From positions 501,488 through 565,487 of the forward strand of contig NZ_LN909044.1 of assembly GCF_001486585.1 (NCBI RefSeq): DNA of 64,000 nt, written 5' to 3'. The stretch comes from Paenibacillus senegalimassiliensis (GTDB lineage: Bacteria; Bacillota; Bacilli; Paenibacillales; Paenibacillaceae). Numbering within the stretch: the first letter of the stretch is position 1; every line of letters starts with the position of its first letter. The notes below the pieces were generated by a model that saw nothing but the letters and a program-made list of their open reading frames with translations, did no database searches and had not been told where the DNA came from. Below are positions 25,443 through 32,968 of the stretch, piece by piece. Both the position numbers and the translations under genes were made by a program.

Positions 25443-27264
25443 GACTGCTGCCCCCTCGCGGTATTAACATAATCATCTCGGTTCCGGCCCCCTCACTGCG
25501 GATTGCCAGTTCGGCTTCTTCTCCATAGAGTAGTCTTAGCCGGGTATACAAATTCTTGAGCCCGATATTGTCTCCCTCCTGCTCGTCCCAAACGATAGCG
25601 AACGACTGCTTGATTTGCTCCAAGCGCCCGGGAGGAATGCCCGGCCCGTTATCCTTGACAGAGATAACCGCGTGGGTCTCACTTAGCTCCGCCCGAATGA
25701 CGATGACAATACCCGTCGACACCTTCTCCAGACCGTGCTTGATTGAATTCTCGACCAACGTCTGAATAGACAGCTTCGGAATTTGCAGGTCCTTCAGAGA
25801 ATCGTCCCATTCCACCTCCACCTGCAAACGGCTGCCGAATCTAGCCTGCTGGAGGACCAAATAGCGCTCAATATGCCTTAGTTCATCCCGGGCGTTCACG
25901 ATATCCTTGCCACTGATACAATAGCGCAAAGTTAAGGCCAGGGCATTCACCATATCGGCCACCTCTTCATCACCGCTCTTCAGGGCCTTGGTGGAAATAG
26001 CTTGCAACGCATTATAGAGGAAATGGGGATTAATCTCCGCCTCCAGCGCCTTGAGGATCGCATTCTTCTCAACCAGCTTCATCTTGTAGCGTTCATTAAT
26101 AAGGTCATGGGTGCGCCGCACCATCCGGTTGAAATGCCGGGATAAATACGCCAGTTCATCCCTGCCCCGGACCGGAATCTCCGCGTCGAAGGTCCCTTCG
26201 CTGAACCGTCGCATTTGCAGGGACAAATCCTTCAGGGGGCGCGTGATAGCATTGGATATCAAGGTGACAAGAATAATGGAAATGATCAGAAATACGAGTC
26301 CAATCAGATAGCCCAGGTTCCGGGTGGCATTGGCCGCCGCATAGATGTTGCTATAGGGAATTGGCTTAACCAGCTTCCAGCCCTCCGTATTCTCCACATT
26401 ATAGACGACCAAATACTTGTGGCCTTCTTCGTTGGTCCACGTCAAGGGCTTCATGAACGGGTCCTGTCCCAGATGGTCCAGCCACGGAGCCTGTTCAAGC
26501 TGCCGCAGAAATTCGAGGTTGTCCACATGGAAGGGCTCATTATCGGGTCCGAGGAACAACAGATGCTCTCCATCCTCAAACGGTACATCGTTCAGGATTT
26601 GATCCTTCACGGTAGGCTTAAGGTAGAAAGAGACTACCGCCTTGGGTTCTCGCGTGACGAGTGAACGAAGCACACGATGATAACCCATGAAGCTGGGCTC
26701 CTCGTTCATGCCATACCCAGATTCGCTACCAGGCACGATAAAGGACTGATAGGAGCGGTTCCGCGAGCTCTCCATCGCCCGCTGATACCATGCTTGCTCC
26801 GGAATGCCTTCACGGAAGCCGGACCGAACGGTAATGTTATAGGCCTCTCTGGTAATCGAATAATACTTCCCCTGATCGATCAGATATAAGTAAATGCTCT
26901 CCAGGTCATTACGTGAGTAAAACAACTCCCGCAGATAATCCTCCAGATACATCTTGGACGCATATTCCGTCTCTTCACTGACAACGGCTTGCAGGATCTC
27001 CTCATACCGGATTTGCGGTAGAGAAAGCTGCTCGACACCCTGCATGTAATCCTCCAGCTTCTGATTCACCAGCTTCAGGTTGCTGCTCGTACTATCAATG
27101 CTATGGTTCACCGATTCCCGTTGCAGCATCTGGTAGGAAATAACGGTCAACAAGCCAACGACCAGGACGATCATCGCCGTAAATAACAGAATAAGCTTAT
27201 TGACCAATCGGCGCGACACCCGGTCCCTAAGCCTTATCACTACTCGCTTGATCCAGTTCAACAT
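25435..27264 (-). CDS. Sensor histidine kinase (module 1, YesM-like)
   Basis: A 609-aa membrane kinase. One helix near residues 22-45 and another near 290-315 enclose an extracytoplasmic Cache-type sensor of about 250 residues. A HAMP domain (ITRPLKDLSLQMRRFSEGTF), the dimerisation/phospho-acceptor motif INPHFLYN and a HATPase domain with VKDNGPGIPPG and GLKNLYTRL follow. The ATG at 27264 begins the real protein; the reading frame extends 51 codons further upstream but without homology. It is divergent from the permease operon. The signal is probably sugar or the liganded binding protein. Confidence 0.9.
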   Translation of the reverse strand: MLNWIKRVVIRLRDRVSRRLVNKLILLFTAMIVLVVGLLTVISYQMLQRESVNHSIDSTSSNLKLVNQKLEDYMQGVEQLSLPQIRYEEILQAVVSEETEYASKMYLEDYLRELFYSRNDLESIYLYLIDQGKYYSITREAYNITVRSGFREGIPEQAWYQRAMESSRNRSYQSFIVPGSESGYGMNEEPSFMGYHRVLRSLVTREPKAVVSFYLKPTVKDQILNDVPFEDGEHLLFLGPDNEPFHVDNLEFLRQLEQAPWLDHLGQDPFMKPLTWTNEEGHKYLVVYNVENTEGWKLVKPIPYSNIYAAANATRNLGYLIGLVFLIISIILVTLISNAITRPLKDLSLQMRRFSEGTFDAEIPVRGRDELAYLSRHFNRMVRRTHDLINERYKMKLVEKNAILKALEAEINPHFLYNALQAISTKALKSGDEEVADMVNALALTLRYCISGKDIVNARDELRHIERYLVLQQARFGSRLQVEVEWDDSLKDLQIPKLSIQTLVENSIKHGLEKVSTGIVIVIRAELSETHAVISVKDNGPGIPPGRLEQIKQSFAIVWDEQEGDNIGLKNLYTRLRLLYGEEAELAIRSEGAGTEMIMLIPRGGSSHV

Positions 27265-27349
27265 ACTGCCCCCGTTCCCGGCCTGTCCATCTCTATGCAG
27301 CCAGTTCACCTTTTTACCCTTAACTGTTTTCTTAAATCCATTTTGGCAA

Positions 27350-27369
27350 TGTAAACGCTGTTTTATAAT
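27350..27369 (+). promoter_or_regulatory. Candidate cre site within the module 1 permease promoter
   Basis: TGTAAACGCTGTTT (27350-27363) matches 12 of 14 positions of the CcpA cre consensus. It sits directly before a TATAAT (27364-27369) whose possible -35 (TTTTGG, 27341-27346) is 17 bases away. CcpA bound here would block the promoter of the permease genes, giving glucose repression. Confidence 0.5.
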
Positions 27370-27453
27370 TACATTATAGCCGAAAAGGGCGATGTGTGTA
27401 GAACAAGCAAACACCATGCATACCCACTAAACGTCATGAAAAAGAGGTGCTTT

Positions 27454-28341
27454 ATGTCCAAACTAGGGAGAAAGCGAGCCGAGAAACTGGAGTTTGGCGT
27501 CTTCACTTTGCCAATTCTGATCGCGATTGTTGCCGTGTTTTATTATCCGTTCATGATGACGATTCGATATTCCCTGACTAAATGGAACGGGATTTCCAAG
27601 AATCCAACTTTTATCGGACTGGATAACTTCAAGCAGATCTTCATGGGCGACGCCAACTTCACGAGTGCCGCCTGGTTCACGATCAAATACGCCATTCTTT
27701 ACATCGTATTGGTCAATGTCCTCGCGATTTTGCTAGCGCTGGTCCTGGATATGAAGCTGAAGACGACGAGTTGGCTGAGAGCCGCCTTCTTCATCCCTTA
27801 TATTCTCAGCCTGGTCATTGTTGGCTTCATCTGGAAATTCATCTTCATGCAGGGCTTCGAATCGCTTGGGGAGAGCACCGGATGGGGGATGTTCGCGCTA
27901 AGTTGGCTCGGTGAGCCGGGTCTTGCCTTCATATCCGTCCTGTTCGTCTCCATCTGGCAGTCCATCGGCTTCTACATGGTGATCTACATCGCCGGCCTGC
28001 AATCGGTGCCGGATGATCTCAAGGAAGCTGCTACCGTAGACGGTGCGGGACCGATTCGCCGCTTCTTCAATATCACGTTGCCGCTGCTGGCTCCTTCAAT
28101 TACGATCTCCGTCTTCATGGCGCTGACCAACTCGATTAAGGTGTTCGACGTGATTTTGTCTCTGACGGGCGGTGGTCCAGGCGGAACTACCTACAGCGTA
28201 GCGTATGACATCTACCGCGACACCTTCCAGAACAATCTGTACGGCTACGGTACGGCCAAAGCGCTGATTCTGTTCGTAGCAGTGCTGATTATTACGATTA
28301 TCCAGCTTACCATCTTCAAACGCAGGGAGGTTGAGGCATAA
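27454..28341 (+). CDS. Sugar ABC transporter permease, MalF/UgpA type (module 1)
   Basis: A 295-aa inner-membrane permease with six helices. It carries the EAA loop that docks the ATPase (KEAATVDGAGPIRRFFNITLPLL, about residues 189-211) and ends KRREVEA. The ATG at 27454 follows AGAGGTG; the 20 codons upstream in frame are not family-like. Its stop overlaps the start of the second permease (TAATG). No ATPase gene is in the module, so a shared MsmX-type ATPase is probably used. Confidence 0.92.
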   Translation: MSKLGRKRAEKLEFGVFTLPILIAIVAVFYYPFMMTIRYSLTKWNGISKNPTFIGLDNFKQIFMGDANFTSAAWFTIKYAILYIVLVNVLAILLALVLDMKLKTTSWLRAAFFIPYILSLVIVGFIWKFIFMQGFESLGESTGWGMFALSWLGEPGLAFISVLFVSIWQSIGFYMVIYIAGLQSVPDDLKEAATVDGAGPIRRFFNITLPLLAPSITISVFMALTNSIKVFDVILSLTGGGPGGTTYSVAYDIYRDTFQNNLYGYGTAKALILFVAVLIITIIQLTIFKRREVEA

Positions 28342-29171
28342 TGAGTAAAAACAAAGTGGGCCGCATCATTTTAGAGATCGGCATGGTGCTGCTGTCCATC
28401 CTGTTCCTCTACCCGTTGTTCCTGACCATCAACAACTCGCTGAAGAGCTTCTCCGAGGTCATGACTGACGTTATTGCCTTGCCGAAGAAGTTGGCTTTCG
28501 AGAATTACAGCTACGTCTGGGAGTTCATCAACTACCCACGGCTGTTCCTGAACAATACGGTGATTACCGTGCTGGGGCTGGCTGGCATCGTGCTGATCTC
28601 GTCCATCGCGGCCTACAAACTGGCCCGGACCAAATCCAAGCTCAGCTCAATCATTTATTTCATCTGTATCATGCCGATGCTTATTCCGTTTCAATCCATC
28701 ATGCTGACCGTACTACAGATGGCCAAGAGCTTCCACTTGTCGGACAGCACCTGGGGACTGGGTATCCTGTACTGGGGTTTCGGTGCTCCGCTGGCCTTGT
28801 TCATTTACCACGGCTTCGTGAAGGGCATCCCCCGGGAAATCGACGAGAGTGCCACGATTGACGGCGCCTCCGGCTTCCGCTTATTCTTCAGCGTGATCTC
28901 CCCGCTGTTAAAGTCGGTGACCACCACGATCATCATTATTGATGTGATGTGGATCTGGAATGACTTCCTGCTCCCACTCTTGATGGTGAACGGCTCACCG
29001 GCCACCAAGACGTTGACCTTGGCCGCCTACACCTTCGTCGGACAATATACCTCCGACTGGCAATACGCAATGACCGCCATGGTTATGGCCGTCCTGCCTT
29101 CGATCATCGTCTTCATTTTCTTGCAGAAATACATCGTCAAAGGCGTAGTGGCCGGTGCGGTGAAGGGGTAA
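28341..29171 (+). CDS. Sugar ABC transporter permease, MalG type (module 1)
   Basis: The second permease of the module 1 sugar transporter, 276 aa with six helices. The EAA-type loop reads DESATIDGASGFRLFF near residue 170, and the protein ends in the conserved VKGVVAGAVKG tail. It overlaps the first permease gene by one base and pairs with it as a heterodimer. Together with the lipoprotein at 22.3 kb it should import alpha-galactosides. A strong terminator follows 37 bases later. Confidence 0.93.
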   Translation: MSKNKVGRIILEIGMVLLSILFLYPLFLTINNSLKSFSEVMTDVIALPKKLAFENYSYVWEFINYPRLFLNNTVITVLGLAGIVLISSIAAYKLARTKSKLSSIIYFICIMPMLIPFQSIMLTVLQMAKSFHLSDSTWGLGILYWGFGAPLALFIYHGFVKGIPREIDESATIDGASGFRLFFSVISPLLKSVTTTIIIIDVMWIWNDFLLPLLMVNGSPATKTLTLAAYTFVGQYTSDWQYAMTAMVMAVLPSIIVFIFLQKYIVKGVVAGAVKG

Positions 29172-29207
29172 GATCGGACTAACAAGCAATACAATTATAA
29201 AAGATAA

Positions 29208-29247
29208 AGCAGCCAACCGTTTGTTTATCCCGGTGGCTGCTTTTTAA
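29208..29247 (+). terminator. Terminator after the module 1 permease genes
   Basis: AAAGCAGCCA and TGGCTGCTTT pair, with CCG/CGG extending the stem inward, and TTTTTAATTT follows. Confidence 0.9.
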
Positions 29248-29256
29248 TTTACAGAG

Positions 29257-29475
29257 CTACAAATCTTTATCCCATTTAAACTTCCATTCATCTATCTCCC
29301 TGGGGTCCACTTCCAGCAAATGAGCAATCAATAGCGCCAATGTGACATTAGGAATTACAGTACCATATTCTATATTTTGATAATTCCGCAACGAGCAATT
29401 CATAGAGTTGTTAATCCGATAGACCAGTTTCTCTTGAGTATACCCAGCGGCTTCTCTTGCTTCTTTAATTTTCAA
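29257..29475 (-). CDS. Small Xre-type helix-turn-helix protein (72 aa)
   Basis: A compact lambda-Cro/Xre DNA-binding protein with little beyond the HTH fold. It reads KEAREAAGYTQEKLVYRI, then SLRNYQNIEYGTVIPNVTLALLIAHLLEVDPREI. The start is a TTG with AGAGG AG about ten bases upstream. It is divergent from the RRNPP-type regulator at 29711. The 235 bases between them hold a 40-bp palindrome that this protein, or its neighbour, may bind. AT content rises here compared with the sugar genes on either side, which suggests a different origin. Confidence 0.8.
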   Translation of the reverse strand: MKIKEAREAAGYTQEKLVYRINNSMNCSLRNYQNIEYGTVIPNVTLALLIAHLLEVDPREIDEWKFKWDKDL

Positions 29476-29542
29476 TGCCCATTGCTCCTCTCACTCTTAT
29501 GATAGAGGAGTAGCAATTTATGCATCACGTTAAATAAAACAT

Positions 29543-29582
29543 GTTATATTATACATGAAATATATTTCGTGTATAATATAAC
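29543..29582. promoter_or_regulatory. 40-bp near-perfect palindrome in a divergent promoter region
   Basis: The two arms of 20 bases, starting GTTATATTATACA and ending TGTATAATATAAC around the centre GAAATATATTTC, pair at 19 of 20 positions; only one T/G pair fails. Each arm contains TATAAT pointing outward, so overlapping divergent promoters are possible. It lies between the Xre-type gene and the RRNPP-type regulator and is much longer than a terminator would need. I read it as a double operator for one of these proteins. Confidence 0.65.
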
Positions 29583-29632
29583 CAAGCTATTTCTATAGGT
29601 TTTAGTTAATTCATTTTAGTGATTATATCTAG

Positions 29633-29661
29633 TTGACCGATGTTCAATTTAGGTATACATT
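29633..29661 (+). promoter_or_regulatory. Possible promoter of the RRNPP-type regulator
   Basis: TTGACC (29633-29638) and TACATT (29656-29661) are 17 bases apart, about 50 bases before the TTG start. The -10 matches only four of six consensus positions, so this is tentative. Confidence 0.4.
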
Positions 29662-29710
29662 ATTTCAATGGACATCCTAATATATGGTATTCAGGGCTGG
29701 AGGTCTTTAG

Positions 29711-31099
29711 TTGCGGCGATCAATACGGGAACTATTAGAGCAACATATGCAAGAAGAAGAGTTGTCTATATCCAAATTCTCGCAGTTATCCACTATTAAT
29801 ACAGGGACGTTAAGCCGAATTCTGAAAGGGTTAAAACCTATATCCCTAGGGCAACTACAACGAATTACGAGCGGTATGAAGTTGCCAGAGGATGGCTTAT
29901 TTCAAGAATATATTGAGGAATGCTTTGCTTCATCCAGTAATTTACGTCGAATTCGTCCCTTTATTATACGTTGTGCTGAACTAGGACGCTTGGATTGTAT
30001 AGAAGAGGTTGTTGGAAAGTTATTGGAGGATCGTCAGTACAATATCGCCTTATTTGATATTGCTGAGCTACTTTTCAAACAAGAGAAACTACAAGCAGCA
30101 GCATTGATTTATAGTCAGGTTGCTGAATCTGAAAGATATCAGCACTCTGAGCGACTGGCTCTTTGCCGATACCGCTTGTTTAACCTTCGATTAGGAGAAA
30201 ATTTAGAAGAAAACTTAGCAGCAGCTACACAGTTTGAACTTTATACAAATCGCCTTCCTGAAATGGAACAATTAGATGCCCTTAAGCAGCTTATGCACAT
30301 TTTTGGCATGGTCCATAAATGGTCCAAGGTAGAATCACTGGCAGTTCAACTACAGCAACTTGCATCCTCCTTGTATCATTTAAAAAATGAGTCACATCGT
30401 TTAGAGGAAGTCCAAGCAACACAGCCATTGTATTATTACATCCTTTATGCCTATCTTGCCCGTGCCACCGTTCATGAACATTATGGCGACTATAATATGG
30501 CGTTGAAATTTGTAGCCCTCTATGCAGATGGTGAACATTGGATTCGAGAGCAGGACGAGATGGCAGCGCGTATCATTGCTCAATTCACTGAATGGGCCAC
30601 GATTAATACGCTTCTCTACCGTTTAATGTCGGGTGAATTAGAGGTCCTTGAAGAGTATGTTTCTTACGTTGCAGTGCATGAGGATGAGATATTTATTGCA
30701 ATGTGCCATATTATTCAGGTAGCAAACATGCACAGGATTAATGTAGACGACATTGCGGAAAAATTTTCGGGATACATACCCTATCAGGTTGAAGACATAA
30801 TTGCTGGAGCGTACCAACGAGACATTATAAAAGAGGCCCATGCTCGATTTTATAAAGATTTCGCCGTTTACTTTTTTAATCAAAAGCAGAATTTTACGAA
30901 GGCTTTAGAGTATCTCTTGGCAAGTTTAGAATTGTCCGTTAGGATAAATAGTGAGAAAAATATTTTGGTTTGCTTCACCTTATTTGAGAAATATAGAGAA
31001 TATGCCAGCACTGATGCCAAATTAAAGTTCAAGACACTATCAAGTGAGGTGCATGAAATTAATGAGAAAAAAAATCTACTACTTTTTGATTCTGTGTAG
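29711..31099 (+). CDS. RRNPP-type (HTH plus TPR) quorum-sensing regulator, AloR-like
   Basis: A 462-aa protein of the Rap/Rgg/NprR/PlcR/PrgX/AimR class. The N-terminal Xre helix-turn-helix (about 1-60) reads ISKFSQLSTINTGTLSRILKG. The rest is all-helical TPR-like repeats with no catalytic motif, such as KQEKLQAAALIYSQVAES, HEHYGDYNMALKFVALYAD and NFTKALEYLLASLELS. It starts with TTG, six to seven bases after GGAGG. A 33-codon secreted-peptide frame overlaps its last 38 bases, the layout of regulator and cognate pheromone genes. By family knowledge it should bind the re-imported peptide and change DNA binding. AloR of Paenibacillus is the nearest type I recall. Confidence 0.85.
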   Translation: MRRSIRELLEQHMQEEELSISKFSQLSTINTGTLSRILKGLKPISLGQLQRITSGMKLPEDGLFQEYIEECFASSSNLRRIRPFIIRCAELGRLDCIEEVVGKLLEDRQYNIALFDIAELLFKQEKLQAAALIYSQVAESERYQHSERLALCRYRLFNLRLGENLEENLAAATQFELYTNRLPEMEQLDALKQLMHIFGMVHKWSKVESLAVQLQQLASSLYHLKNESHRLEEVQATQPLYYYILYAYLARATVHEHYGDYNMALKFVALYADGEHWIREQDEMAARIIAQFTEWATINTLLYRLMSGELEVLEEYVSYVAVHEDEIFIAMCHIIQVANMHRINVDDIAEKFSGYIPYQVEDIIAGAYQRDIIKEAHARFYKDFAVYFFNQKQNFTKALEYLLASLELSVRINSEKNILVCFTLFEKYREYASTDAKLKFKTLSSEVHEINEKKNLLLFDSV

Positions 31100-31163
31100 C
31101 TTCATTACTTTTGCTGGAACACCTATTTTAATTCAGGTAATGGGTCATGGATGGGGAACATAG
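31062..31163 (+). CDS. Predicted signalling pro-peptide (33 aa), cognate pheromone of the RRNPP regulator
   Basis: The frame begins MRKKIYYFLILCSFITFAG and ends TPILIQVMGHGWGT. A basic start, a hydrophobic export core and a short C-terminal tail make this a Phr/AloP-like precursor. GAGGTG lies ten bases before the ATG, inside the regulator gene. The two genes overlap by 38 bases in different frames, which couples their translation. The likely mature signal is the last six or seven residues (GHGWGT or MGHGWGT), exported by Sec, trimmed and re-imported by Opp. I recall an AloP-type peptide with a similar H-G-x-G core, which supports the reading. No ordinary size cut-off would retain this gene. 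Confidence 0.75.
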   Translation: MRKKIYYFLILCSFITFAGTPILIQVMGHGWGT

Positions 31164-31175
31164 CTGAATATTTCA

Positions 31176-31211
31176 CAAAGAGTCTCCTACATTGTGGGAG
31201 TCTTTTTTTAT
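31176..31211 (+). terminator. Terminator after the regulator-peptide pair
   Basis: AAGAGTCTCCTA pairs, with a small bulge, with TGGGAGTCTT and runs into a T stretch (TTTTTTTATT). It closes the regulator-peptide transcript before the Spo0E-type gene. Confidence 0.75.
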
Positions 31212-31289
31212 TAATTAATTGATGCCAACAATGAGTTATACAAGAATTTGACATAATCCCCTAAAATATGACATGGGGAGGGTGTTCAT

Positions 31290-31457
31290 ATGGAATTACA
31301 AAGGCTCCAAGATCGCATTGAAGCAGCCAGAGAAAAACTCCATGTACTGACAGAAAAATATCATGGGCAATTAAGCCATCCTCATGTCATCCGTCAATCC
31401 GTATGGCTGGATAAGCTCATTAATCAATACAATCAACTCACCAAGAAATTCAATTGA
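31290..31457 (+). CDS. Spo0E-family aspartyl-phosphate phosphatase (55 aa)
   Basis: A short protein of the Spo0E/YisI/YnzD family, whose members dephosphorylate Spo0A-P and hold back sporulation. It is a predicted helical hairpin with helix 1 MELQRLQDRIEAAREKLHVL, and helix 2 carrying the signature SVWLDKLINQYNQL (residues 37-50) with the conserved S-x-x-L-D-x-L-I pattern. GGAGGG lies seven bases before the ATG. It follows the peptide-signalling pair by about 125 bases, with a terminator between, and has its own hairpin terminator. Proximity raises the possibility that the peptide system controls it. Confidence 0.88.
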   Translation: MELQRLQDRIEAAREKLHVLTEKYHGQLSHPHVIRQSVWLDKLINQYNQLTKKFN

Positions 31458-31475
31458 GCGCTAATTGGTCAACAT

Positions 31476-31545
31476 AAAAAAGCTCCCCTCACAGCAACAG
31501 GTTATTATTATTTCACCTGACTACTGTATGGGGAACTGACTACAT
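31476..31545. terminator. Long imperfect hairpin after the Spo0E-type gene
   Basis: AGCTCCCCTCACAG pairs with CTGTATGGGGAACT, and an inner AGGT pairs with ACCT. The hairpin lies between the convergent Spo0E-type and VOC genes and could serve both strands. Confidence 0.65.
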
Positions 31546-31554
31546 CATGTGTAA

Positions 31555-31923
31555 CTAGGCTTTACTGTGAAGGGTGATGAGGTAACCGTCCGGATCGGCA
31601 AAGGTAAAGGTACGCCCGAAGGGTCCATCTATCGGTGCGGTTGTAATCTTTACGCCTGCTGCTGCAAGCTTGTCGTGAATTTCTTGCGTATCCGGGGCAT
31701 AAAGCCACAGAGCAACACCAAGTCCGGGCTGAGTTGCTGAACCGAGTTCTGTTCCTGGGATCAGGTCACGAAGTGCAAAGGCAATGGGCTTGGTATCAAA
31801 GACCACGGCATGAGGGGGACCCGCCTGTGAGCGAACCAGTCCAAGATAGTTTTGATAAAATTTCGCAGAGTCTTCAAGATCACTCACTTGAAGTGAGATG
31901 AAATCCGGTCCAATTGCTGACAT
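31555..31923 (-). CDS. VOC family protein (glyoxalase/bleomycin-resistance fold)
   Basis: A 122-aa single-unit vicinal-oxygen-chelate protein with the paired beta-alpha-beta-beta-beta modules. It starts MSAIGPDFISLQVSDLEDSAKFYQ, with FRNYLG-like YQNYLGL near residue 26, and ends FADPDGYLITLHSK. The ATG at 31923 is preceded by AAGGAGG; upstream in-frame codons are not family-like. Metal ligands are not clear from the sequence, so it may be a lyase, dioxygenase or binding protein. It is monocistronic and convergent with the Spo0E-type gene. Confidence 0.85.
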   Translation of the reverse strand: MSAIGPDFISLQVSDLEDSAKFYQNYLGLVRSQAGPPHAVVFDTKPIAFALRDLIPGTELGSATQPGLGVALWLYAPDTQEIHDKLAAAGVKITTAPIDGPFGRTFTFADPDGYLITLHSKA

Positions 31924-31987
31924 AATAAATGTCCTCCTTGTTGTTTGTATATCTTGATTGTACAAGACCCCTATTGCCAACAGTATG

Positions 31988-32968
31988 TCAGTAGCGTTCT
32001 TTCATTTTTGCGATTTCTTCTTTTACTCGGTGTTTGAAGGATTCAGGTTCCGTAACTACCACATCTGCCCCCCATCCAAGGAACCAGGACAGCAACTCTT
32101 CCGGTTGACGTACACGGAAAGTGACATGGTAGCCGTCCTCTTTAGACTCGGTAGTCTCCATGTAGTAGTTGTTGGCTTCTTCAACCTTGTCGATGACTGC
32201 TGGATTGAAGATGGCACAGACCCGAATGCTGCGGGTATCCTTTGGCCGATATGAATGAAGGTCGAAGTTATCTGGAAGTTGAAACGTCTCATCCGTCAGG
32301 ACAGGATCACTGATCCGAGAGACTCGGAAATGGCGAATGTCCTCCCGCAGGTCACAGAAAGCAAGTAACAGCCAGCCATTTTGTTCATCATGTGCCAATC
32401 CGAATGGCGATACCGTTCGCTCCGTAACCCGGTTTCCATCCACTCCAGCAACCCCTTTGTGATAGGTGAACCGTAATTTCTTACCCTCCCGCATAGCTTC
32501 GCGAATGCTTCCCAGATTTAATTTCTCCCTAGTCAGGATATCCAATTCATCTTTTTGGAGCAGACGGATGCTCCCTTGTATGCGGCTTGTCTCCTCACGA
32601 ATGGGACGAGACAGCAGGGCTTCAATTTTTCTGTGGGAAGAACGCGCGCTATGGCGAACAGCAGGATCAAACCGCTTTTCTATAAATTCAGCACCCAGAA
32701 GTAGCGATACAGCCTCATCTACAGTGAAACTGATAGGTGGCAGAAAATAACCTTCCATTAAGGAATATCCTGATCCGGTCTCACTCATGACGGGAACACC
32801 GGCTTCACTCAAAGCCTGCATATCGCGATAGATCGTTCTTGCACTGACACCCAAGACCTCTGCTAAAGCATCGGCAGTCAACAATTTGCTTCGCTGTAAT
32901 TCCATTACAATGGCTAAAAGACGCTCTGTTTTATTCAATTGAAGCTGCACTCCCTTGTTCGAATTCAA
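31988..32968 (-). CDS. YafY/PafC-type WYL-domain transcriptional regulator
   Basis: A 326-aa regulator with an N-terminal HTH_11 domain (LNKTERLLAIVMELQRSK, then LLTADALAEVLGVSARTIYRDMQAL) and a WYL ligand-sensing domain from about 165 (KKLRFTYHKG, NGWLLLAFCDLREDIRHFRVSRI). The frame starts at a TTG that overlaps the SfsA stop. A second TTG at 32938, ten codons in, begins LNKTERLL as most relatives do and has AAGGGAG upstream, so it may be the true start. It is co-transcribed with sfsA, and the VOC gene downstream on the same strand is a plausible target. Confidence 0.88.
   Translation of the reverse strand: MNSNKGVQLQLNKTERLLAIVMELQRSKLLTADALAEVLGVSARTIYRDMQALSEAGVPVMSETGSGYSLMEGYFLPPISFTVDEAVSLLLGAEFIEKRFDPAVRHSARSSHRKIEALLSRPIREETSRIQGSIRLLQKDELDILTREKLNLGSIREAMREGKKLRFTYHKGVAGVDGNRVTERTVSPFGLAHDEQNGWLLLAFCDLREDIRHFRVSRISDPVLTDETFQLPDNFDLHSYRPKDTRSIRVCAIFNPAVIDKVEEANNYYMETTESKEDGYHVTFRVRQPEELLSWFLGWGADVVVTEPESFKHRVKEEIAKMKERY

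Noticed and set aside
29208-29247. Possible small RNA or toxin-antitoxin function next to the Xre-type gene.
   Set aside because: The structure is an ordinary terminator of the permease operon, and the Xre protein has no adjacent toxin-like frame.
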